Source: DASXRU01 sp039933315 (lineage in GTDB: Bacteria > Acidobacteriota > Blastocatellia > Pyrinomonadales > Pyrinomonadaceae). Taken from it: a stretch of DNA of 30,527 nt. Below are positions 16,157 through 23,986 of the stretch, piece after piece. Each line of letters starts with the position of its first letter. Within the stretch, counting starts at the first letter, position 1. Location: the NCBI GenBank assembly GCA_039933315.1, contig JBDTOI010000031.1:1-30527 (forward strand), given 5' to 3'. Made by a program: the position numbers and the translations under genes. Below the pieces are notes generated by a model. The model ran no database searches. It saw nothing but the letters and a program-made list of their open reading frames with translations, and was not told where the DNA came from.

Positions 16157-17158
16157 TCACGCCTCGAGTTCCTGCAAGGCGTCCTCGGTGATGTCTTTCA
16201 AACCATTGGCCCGTTCCACCGCGTCGCGCAGCAGGCTGACAATTTCGCGCTCGACTTCCTCCCACTCGCCTTTCAGGGTGCATCCGGCAGCGTTGCGATG
16301 CCCGCCACCGCCAAACAACTCGGCCACCTTAGCCACGTTGACATCGCCTTTCGATCGCAGGCTGGTGCGATAAACTCCCGGCTCGGATTCCTTCAAGAGC
16401 GCGACGGCCTCGACTTCACCCACCGTCAACGGGTAGTTCACGAACCCGTCGGCGTCTTCCTCGGACGCGCCAGCCCGCTCCGCCATGGCCAGCGTTTGCC
16501 TCATCCAGGCCACATGCCCGCTGCTGTCGCGTCTGGCGGTGGCCAGCACCTCGCCGAACAACTGGATCTTGCTCCACGGATAACTGGCGAATACTGCTTC
16601 GGCGGTCTTGGCGGGTTTGACTCCGGTTCGCACCAGCTCTGACGCAACCTTGAAAGTGCGCTCGGTGGTATTGGAGTAATGAAAAGACCCGGTGTCTGTG
16701 ATCAAGGCGGTATAGACGCACTCCGCAATTTGCCTGGTCACTCGCACACCCGTGGCTTTGCAGAGGTTGTAGATCATCTCGCCCACGGCCGAAGCAGTGG
16801 AGTCGATCCAGTTAATAGAGCCAAACAGCGCGGTGGTGGCGTGATGGTCAATGTTCACCACGAGCTGTTTATCGAGATCGACCAGGCCGGGCCGCGTGAT
16901 GTCGGAACATTCGATGACGAAGACCGCGTCGTAGGGCTGATCGACCGATGGTGTGACCCTGACGTGTTCCGCCCCGGGCAACCGCCGGTAGGAACAGGGC
17001 ACCGCATCGCGCATGATGACTTCGGGGTCTTTATCGAGGGCCCGCAGCAACCAGTAGAGGCCTAGTGAGGAGCCCAAACTGTCGCCGTCCGGGCGTGCAT
17101 GAGAAGTAATTGCGAACCGATTCCTGGAGTCGATTAATTCAACAACCTGACTTAACAT
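16157..17158 (-). CDS. nrnA: DHH/DHHA1 phosphoesterase, NrnA-type (nanoRNase/pAp phosphatase)
   Basis: The 333-residue protein degrades short oligoribonucleotides and dephosphorylates pAp if it acts like NrnA. The metal-binding motifs of the DHH family are present: SHARPDGDSLGS (19-30), the NIDHH signature (DHH at 104-106) and TDTGSFHYSN. The DHHA1 domain ends with GGGGHRNAAG. The start is ATG at 17158; a TTG at 17167 is in frame but lies next to a repeat. It follows rbfA by 66 bases, matching the common rbfA-nrnA order in which truB often comes next; truB is absent here. Confidence 0.93.
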   Translation of the reverse strand: MLSQVVELIDSRNRFAITSHARPDGDSLGSSLGLYWLLRALDKDPEVIMRDAVPCSYRRLPGAEHVRVTPSVDQPYDAVFVIECSDITRPGLVDLDKQLVVNIDHHATTALFGSINWIDSTASAVGEMIYNLCKATGVRVTRQIAECVYTALITDTGSFHYSNTTERTFKVASELVRTGVKPAKTAEAVFASYPWSKIQLFGEVLATARRDSSGHVAWMRQTLAMAERAGASEEDADGFVNYPLTVGEVEAVALLKESEPGVYRTSLRSKGDVNVAKVAELFGGGGHRNAAGCTLKGEWEEVEREIVSLLRDAVERANGLKDITEDALQELEA

Positions 17159-17170
17159 TTCAAACAAAAA

Positions 17171-17225
17171 GTGGCACAGACTTCAGTCTGTGGAAACTGA
17201 CATCACAGACTGAAGTCTGTACCAC
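17171..17225. repeat. ACTTCAGTCTGT-family inverted pair between rbfA and nrnA
   Basis: Units 17171-17193 and 17204-17225 face each other. The right unit touches the first base of the rbfA stop codon (TAG at 17225-17227), so almost the whole spacer between rbfA and nrnA is repeat. The second unit has one variant base (TGTACCAC). Confidence 0.85.
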
Positions 17226-17587
17226 TATTCACCCTTTCCTTCACTTGCCCATTCCTTTTCCATCTTCTGTAGCAGATCATCAACCCGCGCTCCCTGCTCT
17301 TCGACCGTGTCGCGCACAAAATGAAGCTCAGGAGTATGCCTAAGGCTCAAAGCAAAGCCAAGCTGCCGGCGCACATAGGGCGCTGCATGGCGCAGGGCCT
17401 TCATCGCCGTAAGGCTCTCCTGCTCGTCGCCGGCGATGGTCACGTAAACGCTGGCATCCCGCAAATCGTCCGAGAGCTTCACGTCGGTGACCGTGACCAT
17501 GGCCACCCGGGGATCCTCCAGCTCGTATCCGACGATCTGCGTGATCTCTTCACGCAGGGTATCGGCAACTCTTTCCGGGCGCCTCAT
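17225..17587 (-). CDS. rbfA: Ribosome-binding factor A
   Basis: RbfA binds the 30S subunit during late 16S rRNA maturation and is needed at low temperature. The 120-residue protein has the KH-like fold sequence typical of the family: RPERVADTLREEITQIV at the N-terminus, VTVTDVKLSDDLRDASVYV in the middle and TPELHFVRDTVEEQGARVDDLL at the end. Length and order are normal. It lies 69 bases after infB and upstream of nrnA, the usual position. Confidence 0.96.
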   Translation of the reverse strand: MRRPERVADTLREEITQIVGYELEDPRVAMVTVTDVKLSDDLRDASVYVTIAGDEQESLTAMKALRHAAPYVRRQLGFALSLRHTPELHFVRDTVEEQGARVDDLLQKMEKEWASEGKGE

Positions 17588-17594
17588 AGACGTT

Positions 17595-17653
17595 GGTTAG
17601 TTGTTAGTCGCAAGTGGTCAGTGGTCAATGCAACTAACTACTGACAACTAACC
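17595..17653. repeat. Stem-loop in the infB-rbfA spacer
   Basis: GGTTAGTTGTTAGT (17595-17608) pairs with ACTGACAACTAACC (17640-17653) with one mismatch. The loop holds a GTGGTCAGTGGTCA direct repeat. It fills nearly all the space between the infB stop and the rbfA start. It has no T-run. The sequence is unrelated to the ACTTCAGTCTGT family. Confidence 0.7.
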
Positions 17654-17656
17654 GCA

Positions 17657-20395
17657 CTACAACTCAGTAGCAGCGATCTTCTCGATGATGTACGCTTCGA
17701 TTTGATCGCCGACTTTAATATCGTTGAAATTCTCGAGTCCGATACCGCACTCGAAGCCCTCGCGCACTTCGGAAGCGTCATCCTTGAAACGACGAAGCGA
17801 AACGATGCCGCCTTCCCAGGAAACCACCCCATCGCGAATCAAACGGGCCCGCGCGTTGCGCCGCACCAGGCCATCTATGACCATGCAGCCGGCGACCGCG
17901 CCCACCTTCGGCACGCGAAAGACTTCGCGTATCTCAGCCTTCCCGAGAATTTTCTCTTTCTCGATGGCTTCGAGCATGCCGATCATGGCGGCCCGAATTT
18001 CTTCTTCTACCTTGTAGATGATCGAGTGCAGCCGCACGTCCACACCTTCCTGCTTGGCCAGCTCGGCCGCACGGACCTCGGGACGCACATTGAAACCAAT
18101 GATTACCACGGCGGCCGAAGAAGTTCCGGCCTGCGTCGCCGACGCGAGCAGAACATCCGACTCGGTGATGGCGCCCACGCCGGATCGAATTACCTTCACC
18201 TTGACTACTTCGGTGGAGAGCTTCTGCAGCGTCGATTTCAAGACCTCGACTGAACCCTGCACGTCGGCCTTGATGATTACCAGTAGTTCCTTAACTTCGG
18301 TTTCACCTAAAGCTTCGATACCGCGTTTGGTGCTTTGCAGCAGAGTGTTCTGTCGCGTCAGCGCCTGGCGGTGTTGCGAGATTTGCTGGGCCCGGCTGAT
18401 GTCCGCCACCACCTGGAATGATTCCCCTGCCTGCGGCACACCTTGCAACCCGAGCACTTCGACCGGAGTAGCAGGACCGACTTCGGTGACGGCTTCGCCC
18501 CGGTCATTGAACATCGCGCGCACTTTGCCGAAGATCTGGCCCATAATAAACGGTTCATGAATGCGGAGGGTGCCCTGCTGCACCAGCACAGTCGCGACTG
18601 CGCCGCGCCCGCGATCAAGCTTCGCTTCGAGCACCACGCCGGAAGCAAGCCTGGTCGGGCTGGCTCGTAGATTAAGAATGTCGGCACTCAGCAAAATGGT
18701 TTCCAGCAGGTTGTCCAGGTTCTGTCGTTTCTTGGCAGAGACCGCAACGACCTCGGTTTCACCACCCCAATCAACCGGTTGCAGTCCTTGCGTGGCCAGC
18801 TCCTGCTTCACGCGATCCGGATTGGCGTCAGGCTTATCAATCTTGTTGATGGCAACGATGATCGGCACCCCCGCCGCGCGCGAGTGTTCGATCGCTTCAA
18901 TGGTTTGCGGCATGACGCCGTCGTCGGCAGCTACCACCAGCACCACCACATCGGTGGCCTTGGCGCCGCGAGCGCGCATCATGGTGAACGCTTCGTGGCC
19001 CGGGGTGTCGAGGAAAACCACTCGACGCGTTTCGCCGGGATGATCCGGAACCGGCACCTGCACGCTATACGCGCCGATGTGCTGGGTGATACCACCGGCT
19101 TCCCCGCCGGCTACGTCGGTGGCGCGAATCGCGTCCAGCAGAGACGTCTTGCCGTGGTCTACGTGCCCCATCACCGTTACCACCGGCGCGCGCGGCAGCT
19201 CGATATCGTCGGCATCGGCGGCAATCAGCTCTTCAAACTCTTCTTCGGCCACCATCTCTTCGAACGGCACAAAGGTCACCTGGTAACCAAACCGCTCCCC
19301 CAATTCGGCCGCTACATCATTATTCAAAGCCTGGTTGATGGTGGCAAAGACCCCGCGTTGCAGCAGCAGAGTCACAATATCCTTGGGCTTGATGCCCAGC
19401 TTCTCCGCGAACTCTTTTACGGTAGAGCCTTCAACCAATCGTGCCGTCTTCAATTCGCCGGGAGTGCCGGGAGCTTCCATCCTGCCGGCAATGCGATCTT
19501 CCAGCGACAATGCCTTCGGCGGTTGAATAAAATCTCCGCGGTCAAACTTGCCGCCCCGCTCGCCCGGGCGCTTGCCCGAGCGCGAAGTGGTGCGACGGGA
19601 GCGGCGCCGGCCCGCATCCGGAGGAGGAATGTATGTGGTCTGCGGCGTCAAAGTCTCTCCGGGTGTCCCGGTGCGTTCGGTACGCGCGTAAACGCGAGGG
19701 GCGCGCACTCCTTCGCCCTTTTCCTGCCTTTCACGCCGCTCACGCGGTGTTGGCGCAGCCGGCACTGGCGCGGGCGACGCCACTGGCGCGGGCGCACGAT
19801 CGCCATGGCGAATGCCGGCATTGAGCGCCGCCGCGGTCGGGCGCATTACTCTGATTTGTCTTGACGGGCCAGCCGGCGCCGTAGCGGGCGCCGCTTCCCG
19901 TGCGGCAGTTTCGGCGCTGGCGGCCACAGGCAACTCGGCTTCGTCCAGATCGAGTGGCAGTTCAGCAAGTGGCGGGCCCGGTTCCGCTGATTCACGTTGC
20001 TCAGCTCGCGCCGCCGGCGCCAGCTTTCTCATCAATCGCGTCGCACTCGGCTTTGGTGCCGGGGCGGCCATGCTTACCGGGTCAGCCGGCGCGGCTTCAG
20101 TACGGGAGATTTCCGGTGCAGGCTGCGCTTCTAGTTCAGCTTCCTCGGGCGGGGGGGGCGCTTCCTCGACCACAGGCCGCGCGGCTTTCTTCACCACCCG
20201 GACTGCACGTTTGACCGTCGCTTCCTTCTTGGGGAAATACTTGTTACGAATCTTGTCGGCGAGCTCTTTACTGACGGAGTTCGAGGGCACACTAACATCC
20301 ACACCTTCGCGCCGCACTTCTTCGATGAGGCGCTTGGTGTCGAGCTTGAGTTCTTTGGCTAGATCGTAAAGGCGAACCTTTAAGTGACCGGTCAT
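17657..20395 (-). CDS. infB: Translation initiation factor IF-2
   Basis: IF-2 is the GTPase that brings initiator tRNA to the ribosome. The 912-residue protein starts with a small IF2-N domain (RLYDLAKELKLDTKRLIEEV). A long Ala/Pro/Arg-rich variable region follows (about 55-310), then a second IF2-N domain near 335-375. The G domain has GHVDHGKT (410-417), DTPGHEAF and NKID. Domains II, III and the C-terminal domain are complete. The start is supported by GAAGGAG just upstream of the ATG. It lies 188 bases after nusA, the canonical neighbour. Confidence 0.98.
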   Translation of the reverse strand: MTGHLKVRLYDLAKELKLDTKRLIEEVRREGVDVSVPSNSVSKELADKIRNKYFPKKEATVKRAVRVVKKAARPVVEEAPPPPEEAELEAQPAPEISRTEAAPADPVSMAAPAPKPSATRLMRKLAPAARAEQRESAEPGPPLAELPLDLDEAELPVAASAETAAREAAPATAPAGPSRQIRVMRPTAAALNAGIRHGDRAPAPVASPAPVPAAPTPRERRERQEKGEGVRAPRVYARTERTGTPGETLTPQTTYIPPPDAGRRRSRRTTSRSGKRPGERGGKFDRGDFIQPPKALSLEDRIAGRMEAPGTPGELKTARLVEGSTVKEFAEKLGIKPKDIVTLLLQRGVFATINQALNNDVAAELGERFGYQVTFVPFEEMVAEEEFEELIAADADDIELPRAPVVTVMGHVDHGKTSLLDAIRATDVAGGEAGGITQHIGAYSVQVPVPDHPGETRRVVFLDTPGHEAFTMMRARGAKATDVVVLVVAADDGVMPQTIEAIEHSRAAGVPIIVAINKIDKPDANPDRVKQELATQGLQPVDWGGETEVVAVSAKKRQNLDNLLETILLSADILNLRASPTRLASGVVLEAKLDRGRGAVATVLVQQGTLRIHEPFIMGQIFGKVRAMFNDRGEAVTEVGPATPVEVLGLQGVPQAGESFQVVADISRAQQISQHRQALTRQNTLLQSTKRGIEALGETEVKELLVIIKADVQGSVEVLKSTLQKLSTEVVKVKVIRSGVGAITESDVLLASATQAGTSSAAVVIIGFNVRPEVRAAELAKQEGVDVRLHSIIYKVEEEIRAAMIGMLEAIEKEKILGKAEIREVFRVPKVGAVAGCMVIDGLVRRNARARLIRDGVVSWEGGIVSLRRFKDDASEVREGFECGIGLENFNDIKVGDQIEAYIIEKIAATEL

Positions 20396-20583
20396 GCACT
20401 CCTTCTGCGACGCATCAAAACGGCGTCGATCGCTTCAAAGTGGCTGAGAGCTCCCGCCCTCCACCACCTTTTTAAGAAGCGCGCATTTCAGAAGTGCAAC
20501 GCCACAGGCTCGGGAGGCGAGTCGCATGCGCACGATAGAAGCTTGTGCGCAGGCCACAGTTATTCGGCCGCAACTTGTTGAAC

Positions 20584-22383
20584 TCAAGAAGCATCGGGCT
20601 TCTCATCGTCAACACTCCCGTCCGCGGCGGCCTCTTCATTATCTGGCGGCGCGGGAGCAAAAGAGGTCTCGACTTCGGGCGCCGAAGCTTCCGAAGCAAA
20701 ATCTGCGCGAGGTGAAAAGCCGCTTTCTTCCTCGACCGGAGGCTCACCTTCACCGATGCGACCGGCAGCCTCAATGTATGCGGCGCCACGGGAAGTCACA
20801 TCAGGCGCGGGAGTGAGCGTGTCGGGACGAAGATCGCGGCCCGCCTCCTGCAGCAAAAGTTCATCCGGGGAAATGGGTTCGGCTTCAGTTAAGGCTACAG
20901 GGTCCGCTGAATACTGCGCTAACACGTCCGGCTCGGCGCTAAAAGGCGTACCTCGCTTCACTGCTTCGTCGTAGCCTTCCGCAGTTGTTTCATCAGAAAC
21001 GGCTGTTTCAGTTTCTGACGCCGAATCAACTTCGGCGCTTCCCGCTTCCAGACCTTCGTCAGAACCATCTTCCGCGGCCTCGGCCCCAGCTTCTTCCGGG
21101 GTCTCCAGGCTTTGATCGCGCACCGCAAGCACCTGCTGCGCGGCCTCGATCATCACCTGCGCTTCGTCGAGACTAAGGTCGAGAAACTCAACCAGATCGT
21201 CCACTGAAGTTGCGGCCAGCGCATCGATATCGTTAATGCCGTGCTCAGCCAGGACATCTGCCTGCGGCGCGGTGACGCCTTCGATGGCCGACAATGGCAC
21301 CGGTTCTCCGGAAGCGATCATCAGGCCCATCTGCTCGGCGATTTCACGCTTCAACTCTTCTTCGCTGCGAATGTCTATGTTCCAGCCGACGAGCTTGGTC
21401 GCCAGGCGCACATTCTGACCGCGTTTGCCGATGGCCAGACTGAGCTGGTCCTCGTTAACGATGACTTCCATCTGCCGGTTTTCGATGTCGGTGATGCGGA
21501 CCTGATTGACCTTGGCCGGCGAAAGCGCGTTGGCGGCAAAAACTGAAGGCTCATCGGACCACTCGATAATGTCGATTTTTTCGCCGCGCAGCTCGCGAAT
21601 GATCGCCTGCACCCGCGAACCTTTCATACCGACGCAGGCGCCCACCGGATCGACATCACGTTCATTGGAAGTGACCGCGATTTTTGCTCGCTCCCCTGGC
21701 TCTCGCACAGCAGATTTGATGACGACGGTCTCGTCGTAGATTTCGGGGACTTCCATCTCGAACAGACGGCGCAGCAACTCGGGGGAAGTGCGCGAAACTT
21801 CTACCTGTGGTCCTTTTGATTCTTTGGAAACGTTGTTTATGACGACGCGAATGCGCTCGCCCTGGTTCCACTGTTCGCCGCGCGATTGCTGCGAACGTGG
21901 CAGTATCGCTTCCAGGTTGCCAAGATCCACAATGATGTTGCCGCGCTCGAAACGCTTGACGAAGCCGTTGACCAGATCACCGATCTTGTCCACGTATTGT
22001 TCATAGACGTTTGAACGGACAGCATCGCGCACCTTCTGAAACAGAATTTGCTTGGCAGTCTGCGCGGCAATACGGCCCAGCTCTTCCATCGGCAGCGGCA
22101 GCAGCAGCGCGTCGCCTATTTCTACTTCGTCGCCGGCCATCTCGCGCGCTTCTTCAATCGATAGCTCTACGGCGGGATCGGCAACCTCGTCGACTACAAC
22201 CTTCGAGGCCGAAAGCTCAATGCCGGTCTCGGGATTCCAATCAACCTGGATGTCTTCGCCGGAACGGAATTGCTTCTTCGCTGCGGCGCGAACAGCTTCC
22301 TTCATGGCTTCGATCACCAGGTCACGCTCAATGCCCTGCTCCTGGCAAAGTGCTTCGATGTTTTGCGCGATTGATGTGCTCAT
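20584..22383 (-). CDS. nusA: Transcription termination/antitermination factor NusA, long acidic tail
   Basis: NusA binds RNA polymerase and nascent RNA, and controls pausing and termination. In the 599-residue protein the N-terminal polymerase-binding domain is at about 1-130. The S1 domain (NGFVKRFERGNIIVDLGNLEAILP), KH1 (VGMKGSRVQAIIREL) and KH2 (LAIGKRGQNVRLA) follow, and then a helix-hairpin-helix region to about 425. A further 170 or so residues are low-complexity and rich in E, A, D and S. This tail makes the protein about 100 residues longer than the E. coli protein and is not an obvious copy of the E. coli acidic repeats. It lies 64 bases after rimP; no strong ribosome binding site is visible. 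Confidence 0.97.
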   Translation of the reverse strand: MSTSIAQNIEALCQEQGIERDLVIEAMKEAVRAAAKKQFRSGEDIQVDWNPETGIELSASKVVVDEVADPAVELSIEEAREMAGDEVEIGDALLLPLPMEELGRIAAQTAKQILFQKVRDAVRSNVYEQYVDKIGDLVNGFVKRFERGNIIVDLGNLEAILPRSQQSRGEQWNQGERIRVVINNVSKESKGPQVEVSRTSPELLRRLFEMEVPEIYDETVVIKSAVREPGERAKIAVTSNERDVDPVGACVGMKGSRVQAIIRELRGEKIDIIEWSDEPSVFAANALSPAKVNQVRITDIENRQMEVIVNEDQLSLAIGKRGQNVRLATKLVGWNIDIRSEEELKREIAEQMGLMIASGEPVPLSAIEGVTAPQADVLAEHGINDIDALAATSVDDLVEFLDLSLDEAQVMIEAAQQVLAVRDQSLETPEEAGAEAAEDGSDEGLEAGSAEVDSASETETAVSDETTAEGYDEAVKRGTPFSAEPDVLAQYSADPVALTEAEPISPDELLLQEAGRDLRPDTLTPAPDVTSRGAAYIEAAGRIGEGEPPVEEESGFSPRADFASEASAPEVETSFAPAPPDNEEAAADGSVDDEKPDAS

Positions 22384-22404
22384 AAATTCGTCAACTAACT
22401 CTTA

Positions 22405-22470
22405 GTGGCACAGACTTCAGTCTGTGATCTCACTCGGGTAAGCGGCTTCACAGACTGAAGTCTGTGCCAC
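22405..22470. repeat. ACTTCAGTCTGT-family inverted pair between rimP and nusA
   Basis: Units 22405-22427 and 22448-22470 face each other across 20 bases. The second unit is translated at the end of rimP (SGTDFSL) and provides its stop codon. The first ends about 22 bases upstream of the nusA start. Confidence 0.87.
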
Positions 22471-22978
22471 TACGATTCGCGATCTCGCGCTCTTTTGCCC
22501 TGCGAAATTCCTCTTCCACATCCAACTCCAGGTTGGCTTTAAGGATGGAGTCAAACTGTATGTTGACTCGCCCGCTGGTTTTGTCTTCAAAGACTACGAT
22601 ATCGCCCTCGACTCCAACAATTTGGCCGCGAAAGTTTCGCTGTCCCTTAATCGGCTGTCGCACCTTCACTTTTGCCTGCCGGCCGGCGAAGCGTTCGAAG
22701 TCCTGAATCTTGTAAAGGCCCCGCTCCAGTCCCGGCGAGGAAACCTCGAGGGTGTAGGGCGTGTGGATGAAATCTTCCACGTCCAACACCGTGCCGAGAT
22801 GCAGGCTCATCTCGGCGCAATCCTCGTGAGTTACGCCTTCCGGCTTATCGATGAAGATGCGGAGGATGGGCTTGCCCTCCGGGCCGGCCGCCTCAGCGTG
22901 CACCAGTTCGAGTCCGTGATCCCGTGCCACTCGGTCCGCAATCTTCCGCACTCGCTCTTCAATCGACCCTGAAGCCAT
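22448..22978 (-). CDS. rimP: Ribosome maturation factor RimP
   Basis: RimP acts in 30S subunit assembly. The 176-residue protein has the N-terminal domain (LELVHAEAAGPEGKPILRIFID, CAEMSLHLGTVLD, YTLEVSSPGLERGL). The C-terminal Sm-like domain follows (FAGRQAKVKVRQPIKGQRNFRGQIVG, FDSILKANLELD). The start is ATG at 22978 with a GAGG upstream; a TTG at 22990 in the same frame is less likely. The last seven residues and the stop codon come from a palindromic repeat, so the native C-terminus has been replaced or extended. It heads the rimP-nusA-infB-rbfA operon. Confidence 0.95.
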   Translation of the reverse strand: MASGSIEERVRKIADRVARDHGLELVHAEAAGPEGKPILRIFIDKPEGVTHEDCAEMSLHLGTVLDVEDFIHTPYTLEVSSPGLERGLYKIQDFERFAGRQAKVKVRQPIKGQRNFRGQIVGVEGDIVVFEDKTSGRVNIQFDSILKANLELDVEEEFRRAKEREIANRSGTDFSL

Positions 22979-22993
22979 GCTCCGCCTCAAAAA

Positions 22994-23015
22994 GTGGCAC
23001 AGACTTCAGTCTGTG
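22994..23015. repeat. ACTTCAGTCTGT-family single unit in the rimP leader
   Basis: One complete unit lies 15 bases upstream of the rimP start codon, between the candidate leader terminator and the ribosome binding site. No inverted partner is close. Confidence 0.85.
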
Positions 23016-23072
23016 AATCTCGATCCGGCACTACAGACACCGGCCAAAACCGGAGCCATTTATCTCTCGCCC

Positions 23073-23098
23073 AAAAGAAAAAGTGGGCGCGAACCCAC
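23073..23098 (-). terminator. Candidate intrinsic terminator (attenuator) in the rimP operon leader
   Basis: Read on the minus strand, GTGGG, a short TTCGCG loop and CCCAC are followed at once by TTTTTCTTTT. The 5-6 bp GC stem plus T-tract is an intrinsic terminator of modest strength. It lies about 28 bases after the predicted transcription start and 95 bases before rimP, so it could only act on the leader of this operon. In Bacillus subtilis NusA is known to limit its own operon through a leader terminator; a parallel here is an inference. Confidence 0.6.
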
Positions 23099-23132
23099 CG
23101 GACAAGACCGCCGCGCTTCGAGCAAGTGGAGG

Positions 23133-23161
23133 ATTATACGGTATCACCTAGAGCGAGGCAA
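23133..23161 (-). promoter_or_regulatory. Promoter of the rimP-nusA-infB operon
   Basis: On the minus strand, TTGCCT (23156-23161) and TATAAT (23133-23138) are 17 bp apart. The -10 is perfect consensus and the spacing is ideal. The leader to the rimP ATG would be about 150 bases. Confidence 0.72.
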
Positions 23162-23242
23162 GCCACCATCAGCCGCGGTTCTGACCCAGTCAAACGGGCG
23201 CGAAAATGGCCAGCTTGGGCCTCGCTCAGCCGCTTCCGATAG

Positions 23243-23289
23243 CCTTTGCGCCTTAGGTCTTTCTTTTCTTAGCGCCTTTGCGTGAAACC
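23243..23289. repeat. Single copy of the TTTGCGTGAAAC repeat
   Basis: This stretch holds CCTTTGCGCCTT, a T/C-rich run, and AGCGCCTTTGCGTGAAACC. It matches the right arm of the nested repeat between nrnA and cobO. The rest of the non-coding stretch 23162-23773 contains a palindrome GCTCGTC-TAC-GACGAGC (about 23336-23352), the repeat at 23428 and otherwise nothing I can name. Confidence 0.7.
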
Positions 23290-23427
23290 GCCGGTTTGAG
23301 AAGTTTCTAGTTGAGGTTTAACGCAAAGCATCCCAGCTCGTCTACGACGAGCAGATACCAGGATGGAAACGGCACAGGCAGAATTAAGAACTTAGAGCGC
23401 ACCCGATTCGCGTGAAGGTGGCGGGGC

Positions 23428-23448
23428 CAACCCCGACGGGGTTGTGTC
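23428..23448. repeat. CAACCCCGACGGGGTTG palindrome
   Basis: A perfect short palindrome followed by TGTC, matching the centre of the element at 9828-9848 except for one base. It is a further dispersed repeat family. Confidence 0.7.
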
Positions 23449-23773
23449 CTCACACTGGTCTATCCGAAAAGTGAGACGGCCTCGCGCCTGGTGTCCACGG
23501 ATGTGCACTACACACTGCTGGCAATCGTCGTCTTTACAAAGATTCACAGGCCCCTGGCAGTAGCAGCTTCGCTGGCACGAGACATGCAATTAGGCCTGGC
23601 AAGTTCCAGGTTCCTGTAAAGGGTCGGGTGGGTTTTAAGGTGCAGTGGCAGGCCGGGTGGCATTCACCCGTTGGCTGCTGCGAAGTTTGAAGGGGCCCTC
23701 TAAATTCGGGTCCCAGATTGAAGGATCGCGCCGCCATTATTGATGAGCGGTTCTGGACAGTGAGGTGCCACAT

Positions 23774-23935
23774 ATGTTTCGCATAATAAGACCGTTGCAT
23801 CGTTTGCTGATGCCCCCCGTGGTCGGATTTTTGCTTCTCATTGTGGTCGCCCCTTCCTGTCGCAAAACCGGCTCCCCACCCGACCAGCCCGCGGCGCAAT
23901 CGAAACCTCAAGCGGAGAGGAGCCTTCCGAGGTAG
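23774..23935 (+). CDS. Candidate small lipoprotein (53 residues)
   Basis: An open frame of 53 codons starts with ATG preceded by GAGGTG at good spacing (8 bases). The product has a basic N-terminus (MFRIIRPLHR), a hydrophobic stretch (PPVVGFLLLIVV) and APSC with C29 as a possible lipid-attachment site. A hydrophilic Pro/Gln-rich tail ends in a TAG. The shape is that of a small exported lipoprotein, but the lipobox is not perfect because Pro and Ser replace the usual residues. It is the only plus-strand gene candidate in this otherwise non-coding region. It may be the remains of a longer gene. No family was recognised. Confidence 0.45.
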   Translation: MFRIIRPLHRLLMPPVVGFLLLIVVAPSCRKTGSPPDQPAAQSKPQAERSLPR

Positions 23936-23986
23936 GTCTTGAGCTTCGGATTAACCCGCCTCCAGTGTGATTTCATCCAGATTCGG

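Noticed and set aside
15358..16191. Plus-strand frame covering cobO and the nearby repeat
   Set aside because: It is antisense to the adenosyltransferase and its end runs through the palindromic repeat.
18779..19864. 361-codon plus-strand frame inside infB
   Set aside because: It lies over the GTPase domain of IF-2, which is unmistakable; the frame is a by-product of GC-rich codon use.
20396..20583. Remnant of ylxR between nusA and infB
   Set aside because: The short frames here lack the CVGCR-type motif and other YlxR features.
17171..22470. CRISPR array suggested by repeated short palindromes
   Set aside because: The units are not evenly spaced, lie between different genes, and there are no cas genes.
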